Of a stretch of 64,000 nt of DNA, positions 43,701-54,969 are shown piece by piece. Positions within the stretch are counted from its first letter, which is position 1. The number at the start of each line of letters is the position of its first letter. The DNA is from Caenorhabditis elegans. Lineage: Eukaryota; Nematoda; Chromadorea; Rhabditida; Rhabditidae. The notes under the pieces are model-generated. The model ran no database searches. It saw only the letters and a list, made by a program, of their open reading frames with translations, and was not told where the DNA came from. Location: positions 4,588,001 to 4,652,000 of the forward strand of contig NC_003283.11 in assembly GCF_000002985.6 (NCBI RefSeq). The letters are read 5' to 3'. A program made the translations under genes and the position numbers.

Positions 43701-46700
43701 CACTCGAACTACGTCGAGCAAAACTTCCTCGACTTCATCTTCGTGTTCCGCAAGAAAGTGTTCGCCCCAACCACTGATGCCACCATCACCTTCCGCGACT
43801 TCCTCGATAAAACCCAATACACAAATACTGGAATTGACGCCTACGAGTGGATGTTCGGTGTGAACTTCATCTCCCCAGGAGGTTACGATGAGAATCTGAA
43901 GATTATCAAAAGATTCGGAGACTTTAAGCCAGGACAGACAATGCTGGATATTGGAGTCGGAATCGGTGGTGGAGCTAGACAGGTTGCCGATGAGTTTGGA
44001 GTTCATGTTCATGGAATTGATTTGTCTTCAAATATGTTGGCAATCGCTTTGGAACGACTTCACGAGGAAAAGGATTCACGTGTCAAGTACTCGATTACTG
44101 ATGCATTGGTCTATCAATTCGAGGATAATTCATTCGATTACGTGTTCTCGAGAGATTGTATTCAACACATTCCAGACACCGAGAAGCTTTTCTCAAGAAT
44201 CTATGTAAGTTCAGAGTTTTAAACTGGAAAACAATTTTTCGATCGATTTCAAATTACGGTAGATGAAAACTGAGATGTCATCTCTTTTTGACTGTAAATC
44301 GAGGGTGGGCGGCAAACGATTTTCCGGCAAATTGCCAAATTGCCGGAATTTAAATTTCCGGCAAATCGGCAAATTGCCGGAATTGAAAATTTCGACAAAT
44401 CGGCAAATTGCCGGAATTGAACATTTCCGGCAAATCGGCAAACCGGCAAGTTGCCAGCCGAATTTGCCGAAAATTTTCCGCAAATAGTGAGTTTTTACGT
44501 TTTTTTTTTTTGGAAATTCCACAATTTCAATTTTAATCGGCAAAATTGTACGCACCCTATGAATGTTCCTACATCTATTTTGAAAATCAAGAAAATTACA
44601 TATATGAAAATATCTAGAAAAACCGGGAAAAAATTTCAAAAAAGGCACAGTTTTAAGTGTTTCCGTCTTATGAAAAACCCCACGAAAAACTTTCGGCAAA
44701 TTTATATCCGGCAAATTTGCAAATTGTCGAAAATGAAAATTTCACAGGCAAAGCGGAAAGTGCCCAAAACGGTCCGTTCACGGACCGGGAACGGCTCAAA
44801 TTTAAGAACAGTTCACGGTTCGATTCCCGACCGTCAACGGACCGTAATTGAACCGTAAGGAGACTAAAAAATGGGAAAATTTTTTCACCCTCCAGCTGCC
44901 CCTTTTTCTTTCCCAATGCTCCACCGAGCTCCGGTCTTGCTCCAGACCGTCTTCCGGTGATCCTTCGTTGTAGCAATTCTATCTGCCTCAGCCGGGGTTG
45001 AACTTGTCCACTGCCTGTCGATTGATTACGCGCCCATCTCCTTACCGTTTGGCCGTTCGCGCACGCGAGGATAATCAATAGACTTCGCATAAATAGCGAT
45101 CAGCTCGCGCTCGCGCATTTTCTTCTGGTTTTCACGTCTTACACCAACTTTTTCGATTGTATTTTCAGTAGTTTCTGATTCTCCATCTTGCCGTTGGGCT
45201 TATATGAAAGCGAACGATAACAATTGACAGTTTCGTGTAGTTTAGAACTTATTTCGCATATTTCTCAACATCTACCTATACGTGCTCCATCTACTTGTAA
45301 TACAGAAATGGTACTTACCATATTTCCTCTATTAGTCTTGCATGCAAGACTAATTTTCGATTGGACCGTAGGGTTGCAAGACTAATAGAGGAAATAAGGT
45401 ATATGCGTTCTACTTGAATGATACCTTAATTTCTTAAAATACACACGGAACAGAAACGATATCAGGAATGATTCCAGAATGTATTGTTAGTAAAATATTT
45501 TATGATATTTCAAAAAATGCTCCTGTTGCTCAGCTGAAGAAGACCAGCAGAGAGAGTGAACGTTGCGTATACACAGTATCTACCCAATTGTGGCATTTCA
45601 TTTTTTTTTATTGATATGTTTATAGGATTACATTAATATAACCTCTTTTACACACAATGTCATGCTTAATAGCCTCAGTTAGATCGCATGCGATTACGGG
45701 CCGCGTACGGACCAGTTGGGCGGATGATAGACAAAATGGTTGCCCAGAGGAATTTTTTTTTCATGAAAATTGAGTTTTTTGAAGTACCTACAATGCTATT
45801 TGGTTCATTGTAGCCATTTGGCTAGATTTTTGCCTGATTCAAGGTTTAGTTTTAAAAAGTGCAGTTTTGCCGACCGGGACGGTTAATTTACGGACCATCT
45901 ACAAACCGAACTACGGATGATCACCAAAACGGAGGATAATACGAAAAAATATTTTCATGAAAATGGAGTTTTTGAAGTGCCTACACTCTCCTTTGGCTAA
46001 TTTGAGCACTTTTTCCGTGCTAGAACCTGAAATTTTCAAAAACAAAAATTTGGTGCCCGGGACGGTTCATTTGTGAGCCGTAGTTGGGGTCTACGGGGCG
46101 GCGACGGACCGTCTACGGACCGGAAACGGCCCAACTACGGCTCAAGAGCCATCTCGGTCGGTAAATGTGGTTTTTGCTCTAAATAATGCATTTAACGACG
46201 TAAAAATGCTTGAATTAGCCAACTGGTATCATAGGTATTAAAAAAATTCGTTTTCTTAAAATCCATTTTTTCCTCTTAATGGCCATTTTTTACATTCCCC
46301 GTTGTTTGCCCGTAATTGGTCCGTCCCGCTTTTCATATCCGTAGTTCGCCCGTTAATGGTCCGTTCCCGGTCCAAGATCCGTAAACGGACCGTACCCGCT
46401 TTGCCTGTGTTTCCGGCAAATCGGCAAACCGGCAAACTGGCGAAATTGAAAATTTCCAGCAAATCGGCAAACCAGCAAATTGCCGATTTGCCGAACGGCA
46501 ATTATAGAAATTCAAAAAAAAAAGTTTTACCAGTTAACAACAATAAAATACCTACTTGTCTTCAGATTTATCAAAAATGTAGATTTTTGATGAGAAAAAG
46601 AAAATAGAAAATATCTCTTGAAAATTGAGAACTAACAGAAAAACATTGAAAATTCGATTTTTTTTTTCAAAAAATGATGTTTCGCTTTTTTGGTGTTCAA

Positions 46701-47191
46701 CAAAGTGAGAAAAACTTAAATCCAAATAAGTTTCTACATAATTCGTTATAAACGTTTAATTTCAGAAAGCACTGAAACCAGGAGGCAAGGTGCTCATCAC
46801 AATGTATGGAAAGGGTTACGGAGAGCAAAGTGACAAGTTCAAGACCTATGTTGCTCAGAGAGCATATTTCTTGAAAAACTTGAAGGAGATCGCTGATATC
46901 GCCAACAAGACAGGTTTTGTCAATGTTCAGACTGAGAATATGACCCCAAGATTCAAGGAGATCCTTCTTGAAGAACGTGGTCATTTGGAGCAGAATGAGG
47001 CAGAGTTCATGTCGGTTAGTGATTGATTAATTTGATTAATTGATTATTTATATTAAAATTCTTGTTTTCAGAAGTTTACCCAACGCGAAAGAGATTCCCT
47101 CATCTCTGGATGGACCGACAAGCTCGGATACATCGAGAAGGACAACCACAACTGGAACTTCTTCCTTGCCCAAAAACCATTCCCAAAATAA
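40768..47191 (+). CDS. pmt-2: Phosphoethanolamine N-methyltransferase PMT-2
   Basis: Exons 40768-40874, 42166-42286, 43364-43457, 43582-44204, 46766-47014 and 47072-47191 join in phases 2, 0, 1, 0, 0 to give 437 residues. PMT-2 performs the last two methylations of the worm phosphobase route, from phosphomonomethyl- through phosphodimethylethanolamine to phosphocholine, using S-adenosylmethionine; PMT-1 does the first step. The catalytic domain is in the C-terminal half: motif I LDIGVGIGGGARQ at about residues 229-241, the acidic strand end HVHGIDLSSNM, DYVFSRDCIQHI, and LKPGGKVLITMYG. The N-terminal part is a remnant methyltransferase-like fold without a clear motif I, typical of the PMT-2 type. 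Two large introns hold a telomere-like array and a minisatellite cluster. Confidence 0.96.
40924..41093. repeat. Palindromic MITE-like repeat, copy 2
   Basis: Bounded by CACGTG and inverted relative to the copy at 422-608, with GTTTGATCTACAAAAAATGC and GCATTTTTTGTAGATC arms. It lies in pmt-2 intron 1. Confidence 0.8.
41190..41678. repeat. Inverted repeat in pmt-2 intron 1
   Basis: AAATACGGTACCCGGTCTCG and TGCGCCTTTAAAAAGTACTG on the left pair with CAGTACTCTCTTTAAAGGCC and TCGAGACCGCGTACCGTATT on the right. Confidence 0.8.
41917..42120. repeat. Inverted repeat beside pmt-2 exon 2
   Basis: AAAGTATTTTCAAAAAGTGG pairs with CCACTTTTTGAAACAAAATA. A second internal pair is TTTTTGCCACTTTTTT and AAAAAGTGGCAAAAAC. 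It ends about 45 bases before the exon. Confidence 0.7.
42822..43128 (-). repeat. Interstitial telomere-like array (GCCTAA) in pmt-2 intron 2
   Basis: Degenerate tandem GCCTAA units, the complement of the TTAGGC telomere repeat, lie in the intron 42287-43363. Orientation is opposite to the array at 12952-13186. Confidence 0.9.
44308..44476. repeat. GGCAAATTGCCG minisatellite, cluster 3
   Basis: Begins GGGTGGGCGGCAAACGATTT and runs as GGCAAATCGGCAAATTGCCGG units in pmt-2 intron 4. Smaller relics follow at about 44690-44760 and 46412-46505. Confidence 0.8.
44770..46410. repeat. Dispersed ACGGACCG / GGTCCGT motif cluster in pmt-2 intron 4
   Basis: Short blocks of CGGACCGTnnACGG type occur at 44778-44860, 45690-45720, 45870-45945, 46060-46160 and 46300-46410 in both orientations. 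They are mixed with GC-richer DNA. The blocks at the two ends adjoin GGCAAATTGCCG relics, so both repeat families may have spread as one composite unit. Confidence 0.5.
45316..45401. repeat. Hairpin with ATTAGTCTTGCATGCAAGACTAAT core
   Basis: TACCATATTTCCTCTATTAG and CTAATAGAGGAAATAAGGTA form the arms. In addition 45331-45354 is itself a perfect 24-base palindrome. A degenerate relative with the same GGTCCGTAGGG spacer lies near 7480-7560. Confidence 0.8.
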
Positions 47192-47503
47192 TTTCAATTT
47201 GTTCATAGTTCTTTTACAGTATTTTTGGTTGTTTAGACCGTTATTTAATGAAATTATTTTCTCAAACTTTTCGAACTTCCAGAGTTGAATCAAGGTGAGA
47301 TGAGAAGGAAAATGTATGTGAAGACAATAATTGAAATTACCTTTATAGTGCTAAAATTACCAAATATTATACCAAAGCTTTTCTATAAACATGCAGTAAA
47401 GAGAAGAGTATAGAGTGCCTTTTTACTTAAAATGTAATGAGCGAAGATATTGATTATTTTACATACATTTAGATTGAAATTAATAATATGATCTTTAAGC
47501 TTC
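47192..47503. other. Short convergent intergenic gap
   Basis: This gap holds the 3' UTR of pmt-2 and, from the other side, that of the minus-strand gene. It is AT-rich without canonical AATAAA close to either stop. Nothing else is visible. Confidence 0.6.
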
Positions 47504-49014
47504 TTATTCACAATCCACGAGTGCTTTGTGATCCATGAGCTCCTCATGACCACCCGGTTTCTCGTGTTCCACATTATCTTGATCCAGCTCAACGTGCTCT
47601 TTTTCTACATCAACATCTGTTTCATAGATTATTTGAAGAAGTCGATTCTCATTCACCCCGGCCATTTCCCGAACCAAATTGTCAAATGCTTGCTCGATGC
47701 AAATCACTCCAAACTGTTTTTGTGCAAACTGCAAAATAGTCTCCATTTGATGTGAACCACAAACGATTCCAGAAGCAGTCTGAAAGTTTAGTATTACAAT
47801 GTGAAATTATCAAAGAACCACTAACCGCAACTTCTTTCTCTAGAGGACGGCTTTTTCTCGTCATTGGTTGCCCAGTCACTTCCACAGCTGCTGATATGGA
47901 TGGTCTCGATCCGTCTGCACCAGTGAGTTCATTGACAGCTGCTCTCTTCTCAGCTTGTACACGCGGACGTTGACGGCGGTGGAGGTCGACCAGCTTTCAT
48001 TCGGCTCAGATACACGCTATGTTCGCGATGAACAATCCTCGCTGTCTCATCGGCATGGTTGTATTTTAACAAATAGTAAACGACCATTCGGATGTCTGGT
48101 GGCAGTATATCAAACCACGCATCTGTCATCAGTTGCACAGTTTGATGAAGTGGATCTGGATGTGCTCCTGGTTTTACGTACTGATACATGATCAAGCCAT
48201 GTCCATATTGGTGACCATTTCGTAGCACGTAAACGACTTTTTTGTTATGCCGTCTACAGCGGGCCAAAGTAGCAGTGTTCTCGTACAATGTAAAACCATT
48301 GTGATCCAAAGCTAGCTTCGCCTTGGATACTTGAAGATGATTGTTTTGATCGAATCGAAGCCGAGTCTCTTCTGACATCCGCACATCCTTTGTTGCCGCT
48401 GCAATAATTGGAATTTTGTGGGGAATTTCTTAACACGTTCAATTAAATAAAATGAAGAACGTTAAAGAACATTTTAGAATCGAATAACTAATGAACAAAC
48501 AGTAAGCATAAAACATACCAGTGTCTTCCCATAGAGCAAGCCTATCGGTGTCAAGAATTTTGTAGGTCTTTCGATCTCCGTGCACAAAAAAGACAAATCC
48601 TCCTGTTCCAGAGATTGATGGTTTGTAGTTGATGCATTCAATCTGCTCGCTGAAAACGATGATATTAAATTTGGCTGTCTAAAAGTTAGCTAACATCATG
48701 TAGTAAAAACGCCTAGAACTGATATTTAAAAAATTTGTATGTTTGCCTAAGTTCGATTAACATTTTGATCAAAATTCACACATTTTCTGCTAATTCAAAC
48801 ACTTCTTTTTATTTACTTATAGTGTATGAATACCTTTCTAAATGGATCAATTAAAAAGCTTAGCATTCATCACTTACATCAATTCAACCTCATCCGGGTT
48901 TGTGAGAAGAGCCACAATCCGGTCCCTTTTCAGCAGTTCAGACAAGCGACTGTTCACCACAGTTGCATACGATTCACCGCCTGGGGTTTCACCCACTTCG
49001 TCTTCGAATAGCAT
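47504..49014 (-). CDS. Unrecognised protein, about 356 residues, possibly a decaying gene
   Basis: Minus-strand exons 49014-48878, 48649-48519, 48398-47961, 47914-47826 and 47779-47504 can be joined in phase (2, 1, 1, 0). The family is not recognised. A C-rich/His-rich segment (TLARCRRHNKKVV, GHQYGHGLIMY) is weakly reminiscent of FLYWCH-like domains but lacks their key residues. The C-terminus is acidic with DVDVEKEHVELDQDN. Two points are odd. Between exons 3 and 4 the open frame shifts by one; only a 46-nt intron with donor GTACAA and acceptor GTGCAG rescues it. Upstream of the assigned ATG, codons stay open back to a TAG near 49107, and a different frame at about 49110-49170 after a good TTTTCAACAG acceptor also looks protein-like, so the 5' end is unsure. 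Confidence 0.5.
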
Positions 49015-50808
49015 GTTGGTTCTCTGATTTGAAGTGAAGGTTCTGGTTGCTACTGGCTTAACTTGTAAAACTCTTTGAGCTCTGGAGCATGGACGGGCCA
49101 GTGCCTATTCAACGACAGCATCCAGTTGCACTTGTGACCGGCATGCACGTCCTCTTCGCTAGCTGAACCTGTTGAAAAAAATTAATTTTTGTTGTTACAT
49201 TAAGAGTCTAATTACGGGTTCCTTTCAGAAGTAAAATACGGATAAAAGGTAAACGGCCTCGAATGAGCTCTCTCGCCGCCTTATAGCGCGATGAGAAACG
49301 CAAAGAAGGCAGGGAAATTAGAAAACGCCCGCTGCCGCCGTCGGTCAAAATCACTCTCCTCCGCGTTTGATCTACCTGTAGAAAATGCTTTAGGCGTACG
49401 ATGAGTGGAAGCAAATCGCTGGGGTTTTTGTAAGTAGATGAAAGAGCAGAACAGTAGAGTAAATAAATTATGTTTCAATAATTTCCGAAATTGAAGAAAA
49501 AACACCGAATATAAAATCAACATGTTTACCTGACCAATTTCGACATTTCATTTACACGTCTTCGCTCTATTAATCCCATTTGTGTTCCAATCCTCTTCTT
49601 TTCGGAACGCTAGACACAATGTTCGAAGCTTGTACTTTCTGAAATTAGAATTCATTTCATTTTCCCCTTGAATTCCCAAACCCTCATCAAAAATGCAAAC
49701 TATTTCCCTATTTTGTTCCCTCGAGGCACCAAAGCGCACACGTCCTTTTTGTTTTTGTCCGTTTTTTTTTTTCGTGGTGTTCCCTTCTTCCTTATTTCCT
49801 CTCATCCCATTTTTCATGTATTTTCAGCTATTTTAGGATTTTGCCGTTTTGATGTTTATAAAGCTTTAAAATTTTTTAAATTCACATTTTAAATAATTAT
49901 TCAGAATACTAGAAAATTTAGACACGCGTGCATTTTTGAAATTTTGCTCCAACTTAGAGTTCGAAGTTCGAACAACCACTAAAACTCATGCTTTCTTGTT
50001 TGCAAAATGTTTTCTTTCAGTGAATATAAATAATTGAATAGAAACAAAAACTTCAATAAAATCATTAAAAATCTTTTGAAAAAAATTCTGAAAACAAACT
50101 ATCACGTTTGCAGTACATCCTTTAATAATTTAATGAAATCCGATATCGTTGAAACACGCCTATTCGGGTCTATTAAGCCTACCTTAGGCCTGCCTTGTTA
50201 AACATATATGTTTCTTTCATTTCGGAGGGCCTGTGATGTTGCGACTTACCAAGTTGGTACGCGGGTAGGTTTCAAGCTACGCCTACTAGAAATTTTGAAT
50301 GCGAACATAGAAGAATTAGATAAACAGTTTTGTGCAGATTTACAACAAAAATCGATTCCGACGATTGCTAAAATTGCCGGAAATTGTGGCAATTTCAAAT
50401 CTTAACTATATTTTGAAAGAATAAAAGATCAAAAGCTTCAATTTTTCTACGCGTCAAAATATTCCGAAATTATTAAACAAGTATTTATGGCAATTGCCGG
50501 GAACCAATGATTTTTCAAAAGTAAAACATGTTTAAGTTGCAATATGTTGTCTTTTTATGGAAAAATTATTTTAAACCATTGTTAGATACCATAAGAGAGA
50601 CCCCTCTGTATATATTATAATGCTTGAAAGAGGAATGTTGGAAAGTTCCGGTCGGCTAGTAAGCTGTCGGCAGAAACCTTTGATATTCAAATGTGACCTT
50701 ATACAGAACCGTTCTCCAACTTTTATTTCCTCTCTCCCGCACGCGCCTTTTCCGTATTTCTTCTCATTTTCGCGCGGTGGGTAGACGTTTTACAACTAAT
50801 TCCTAATT

Positions 50809-50827
50809 CCCCCCCCCCCCCCCCCCC
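50809..50827 (-). repeat. C19 homopolymer tract
   Basis: Nineteen consecutive C residues, that is G19 on the minus strand. It is the longest such tract in the window. Confidence 0.9.
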
Positions 50828-51211
50828 GTCCCGCTCACCTTTCCATCACTCTAACCAATTCTCCGTTCTTTTTCATCATCTTCATCATTATCTCCTCCCC
50901 AGCATCCTTTATTTTACTTTTTGTTTTGATTCTGTTTGGGTTCATTTTCATGTTTTTGTTGTTGTGCCGTTTGGGGACGGAAGCGGGGGTTGGATTGGAG
51001 GAGGTGATGTCAATTAGCGGAATTTTATTTGAATTTGCGGAAATTTAGGATTCCCGGAAATTAAGAGTTCAAGTAAATTTTTAATTGTCATGGGAATCGT
51101 CTTGAACGTATAAAAACATATCTCCGTGTTCAGTTTTTCGCTGATTTTAACAAATTTCAAATGGGTACAACTCAAAAGCTAGAATTTTAAAAATATAAAA
51201 AATTTAACTAG

Positions 51212-51398
51212 CACAGTGGTTTCAGAGTGCCCCCATTTCAGTTTGATATACGTAGATCTACAAAAAATGCGGGAGAAAAGACGCAGAGCTCTCAACTGAT
51301 TTTTGCATGGGTACAAATATGTTGACGTCACTTTATTTTTAGGAAAAAATTCCCGCATTTTTTGTAGATCAAACCGTAATGGGATAGCCTGAAACCAA
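51212..51398. repeat. Palindromic MITE-like repeat, copy 3
   Basis: Same arms as 422-608 (TACGTAGATCTACAAAAAAT, ATTTTTTGTAGATCAAACCG), but the terminal CACGTG has decayed to CACAGTG on the left and is lost on the right. Confidence 0.75.
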
Positions 51399-51904
51399 AT
51401 AATAACAATGTGAAAATTAAAAAAAAAACAACATTCATATCAAAAAATACAGCGACCGACATTTTGCGAGTCCATTTTTGACTTTTCTTTTGAATGTGGA
51501 TTTGGGTCTGTGGGTTTTATGTACTAAATGACTGTAAACAAAATATTTAATTTTTAAAAAATTTTGCGAAAAAAATGTTGAAGTTTTTTTTATTTCCACC
51601 TAAAAGAATGATCTAATTTGAAATTTTTGCATGATTTTTCATATTTTCAAACTTTTATATGCAAATAAAGTTAACACTAATGTTCAACTATCAAAATAAG
51701 TTCCGTTCATATCTTGGCTTTGAAAAATTTTGCATTGATAAAAATAACCAATTCGGCAATGCCCAAAAAAGTTTTGATTAATTATGATAATTACCAAAAA
51801 AAACTGACATTTTCAGATTGAAATAAAAAAATAAATAAAAACAGAATGTTTGAATTTTTATGTGTAAAAAAGTACCACAGTAAAAATTATGTCCTCAAAT
51901 TGCT

Positions 51905-52320
51905 ACATTTTTTAAAATGATTTTTTCAATTTTTCAAAAATCAAAGAAACGGCCGAATTAAATTTGAATTCCCGCGCAAATGAGTGACGTCATTATTGAT
52001 TTTTTTTTTTGCGTTTTCCGTCTGATTTCGTAAAGTTTTTCTTGATTTTCTTTTGTATTTGATTTAAAACACACTTTTCCGAAAAAATGTTCTGAATAAA
52101 CATTGTCGATTTTTACGCCAATTTTGAAATTTCCGTAAATTTCTTTTGGGTTATAAAGTTTTATTTACGGAAAAGTGTCTGAAAAATTGAGGAAAAACCG
52201 ACGAGTTTAGCCAGAAAATGCAAAAATGCAAAACATGACGTCACTCATTTGCGCGGGAATTCAAATTTAATTCGACCGTTTCTTTGATTTTTGAAAAATT
52301 GGAAAAATCCTTAAAAATTT
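51905..52320. repeat. Fold-back repeat with TGAGTGACGTCA arms
   Basis: AATTCCCGCGCAAATGAGTG on the left pairs with CACTCATTTGCGCGGGAATT on the right. Both arms extend into AATCAAAGAAACGGCCGAAT and ATTCGACCGTTTCTTTGATT. Confidence 0.85.
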
Positions 52321-54159
52321 AGAGCATGTTTTTTTTAATTTTTTAACAGTTATATTCGGTCATTAGGGCCTATTTTCTGTCATTAAAAGCAAAAAAAAAT
52401 AATAAAAAATCAGCTTGAGAAGTTTTTTCCAAGTGTCAGAACCACATATACACATTAGAATGTTTCAGACACTACAAAAAACTAATTTGAACAAAAAAAA
52501 ATTAATTGCATTTTTGAATTTTTTCCTAGTTCCACTAGACCCCACACCTTCATGTAAATCGGATAGGCAGTGTGTATTTTGGTACCGAATAGTGTCATGT
52601 CTATTTAAACCTACATAATATCATTGTCTATTTTCCGCTCCTCGTTTTCACTACCACTCTGCGTATCCAATTCTCTCGTGATGTGACGTTTACTCGGATA
52701 ATTTATAATTAGTTGAATTTTGTGATTTCATCTTATTATTAGAATTATAAATAGACCACATGCTAATATTCACACTGATCATTCTAGTTTTAAAATCAGC
52801 TTGGCAACACTTTTTTTAAATTCAAAATTCAAAACTCAAAATTCCCAGTTTTGAAATTTGAAGAAAAATAGAAAAAGTTTGTTATCATCTTCAACTATCT
52901 GATATCAGACAGTAAGAATTGAAAAAAAGAACAATTTATTGATTTGTCTGTGTCTCTTTTTCTCTCTTGTGTAAAATGGTCACAATGTTTTATCAATCGA
53001 GACATTACAATGTATGTAGTTACGATCAGCCAGCCATCCCTCCTTCTTACCAACTTTTTCACTTTTTTACCACCCTATTTTTTATCCAGTTTTTTGTTTG
53101 CGAGTTTTCAAGATTTATGAATGTTGATTTTGATATTCGGCAACTGTTGAATTATCGCAAAAAAAATCAGCTTTCAGTAAGAAAAATCAAAGTGTTTCGA
53201 AGCGAAAAAATTATCGCTTTCCACCAAAAACACATTTTTCAAAAAATTTTTTGAACTCGATAATTACTCGGCAATTGACGATAATTTTCGATTGCAACCG
53301 ACCACTGATTTTTGTGTTGTTTTCATCAATATAATACTAAACTTTAAAAAAATATTTTTACTCAAAAAATGGCGGTTTACGCCTACCATAATTCTGAAAG
53401 TTTTATATACTAGTTATGTTTAATTTTTTTTATTTTAACATCACAGGTGTTTAAACCTGCTGCATTGCTTAAAATTTCTAAATCATCCAGTTTTGTGTAA
53501 AATTTGGCAGTTTACCTTATTTTTCGTGATGGATAAACCAATTTTAATTACCAACTTTGACTGAAAATGTTTTCTAAAATTTTTAGAGTGTTTTTTTGCA
53601 TGTATTTTGACCATGATAAATTCAATGAATTTCGATTATTTATAGTTTGCAAAACTGTAACAAATACATATTTATTTGTTACTTGTCTTTAGTTTTACCC
53701 AATTTTTCTTCGCTAGTTGTAAGATAATACATATCAAACTTATGTCTTAAAAAATAAAATAAATATTAGCTTCCATGTGCTTCTTAAACATTTTTAGTTA
53801 TTGCTCATTGTAATTAAAAAATAAAAAAAAGTCAAAAAAGAATTTCATAAATTGAAAAGTATTTCCTGTTTTTTTTTCCGATTTTTTTTTCAATTTTCTT
53901 ACGGATTTTCCATTTCCATTGTTCTGTTGCCTACTTAACTTACCTTTTCTAATTCTTAAACAAAAGTGCAAATAACGATTTTTTCTTATTAATTTTCACA
54001 TTTTCTATTCGAATTAATTTTTTTTTCTTATTTATTCATGTAATCAATCTACCAATAATCTCCCCTTTTAAATGTTTTTTTTCAAAACAAGAATATTCAT
54101 GCTTTTCAATCATGAACAATTTTATTCGAAATTCTCACAACTGACATTTATAACAGGGG

Positions 54160-54345
54160 TGTGCGGCAAATTTGCCGATTTGCCGAAAATTGCCGACTTG
54201 CCGAGCTCGGCAAACTTGCCGATTTGCCGAATTCGGCAAATTTGAAAAAACCAGCAACTGCCGATTTGCCGAGCACGGCAAATTTCAAAAAAGTAGATTT
54301 GCCGAATTTGCCGAGCTCGGCAAATTTCGAAATTTGCCGCACACG
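54160..54345. repeat. GGCAAATTTGCCGA minisatellite, cluster 4
   Basis: Starts GGGGTGTGCGGCAAATTTGC and ends GCCGCACAC; units alternate GCCGAGCTCGGCAAA and GCCGATTTGCCGA. A sister cluster lies 208 bases further on. Confidence 0.8.
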
Positions 54346-54552
54346 TCAAAAATTTTACAGTACAATTTTGACTAAAATTATTGATTTTTTCGCCAAAAAT
54401 TTAGTAAAATGACACAAAATTGAGTTAGTTTTATGCTTAAGCAGACATACTACACGGAACTAATTCAGAAACCAGATGTGTGTTAAGAATTCGGTAGTTT
54501 TGGTGTTCCAAAAAACATCAAAAATTATCAAAATTTTCCGAATTTGTTAAGC

Positions 54553-54690
54553 ACGGCAAATTTGCCGAATTTGCCGTGCTCGGCAAATATTGAAAAACCA
54601 GCAATTGCCGATTTGCCGAGCTCGGCAAATTTTGAAAAACCAGCAATTGCCGATTTGCCGAGCTCGGCAATTTTTTCCATTTGCCGCACA
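54553..54690. repeat. GGCAAATTTGCCGA minisatellite, cluster 5
   Basis: Same units as cluster 4, ending TTTGCCGCACACCCCTG. Clusters 4 and 5 thus start and end with the same GGGGTGTGCGGCAAA motif facing outward, as if the pair were one element with an inner spacer. Confidence 0.8.
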
Positions 54691-54969
54691 CCCCTGATTT
54701 ATAATCTAATTGTGTCTCGAATTTTCAAATTTCCTACCATTCCCCATTTCTTTTCTGTTTTTCCCATCCCAATTCTAAATTCGCTCCTCTATTTTTATTA
54801 CGATTCGATGAATAACATACTATCATCATTCCCCCCAATTCACCATTTTTTCCCATCCAAAAATCGCAAATATCAATCGACGATAATCAGATGATGAAAT
54901 TGATTTTTTTCTTCTTCAGTTTTCCAAAATACAATTAATTGTTCAAATTATAGATACGAGTGATACAAA

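Larger units (their letters stand above)
49015..54969. other. Intergenic region upstream of soc-1
   Basis: Apart from the ambiguous exon-like stretch at 49110-49170, no coding sequence is supported. It holds a C19 tract (50809-50827), a palindromic repeat (51212-51398), a 410-bp fold-back with GTGACGTCA arms (51905-52320) and two minisatellite clusters (54160-54345, 54553-54690). Pyrimidine-rich DNA at 54720-54960 may be soc-1 promoter and leader. Confidence 0.55.

Noticed and set aside
44211..45090. Minus-strand open frames across the pmt-2 intron
   Set aside because: They run through minisatellite and GC-rich repeat sequence, have no splice-compatible partners and match no known protein pattern.
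47504..49014. Assignment of this gene to the FLYWCH zinc-finger family
   Set aside because: The Cys/His-rich stretch lacks the conserved Trp-x-Cys and terminal His-x-His residues, so the resemblance is too weak.
49281..49523. Minus-strand open frame upstream of the 49 kb gene
   Set aside because: No convincing acceptor or donor connects it in phase to the exons below; the sequence shows no recognisable domain.
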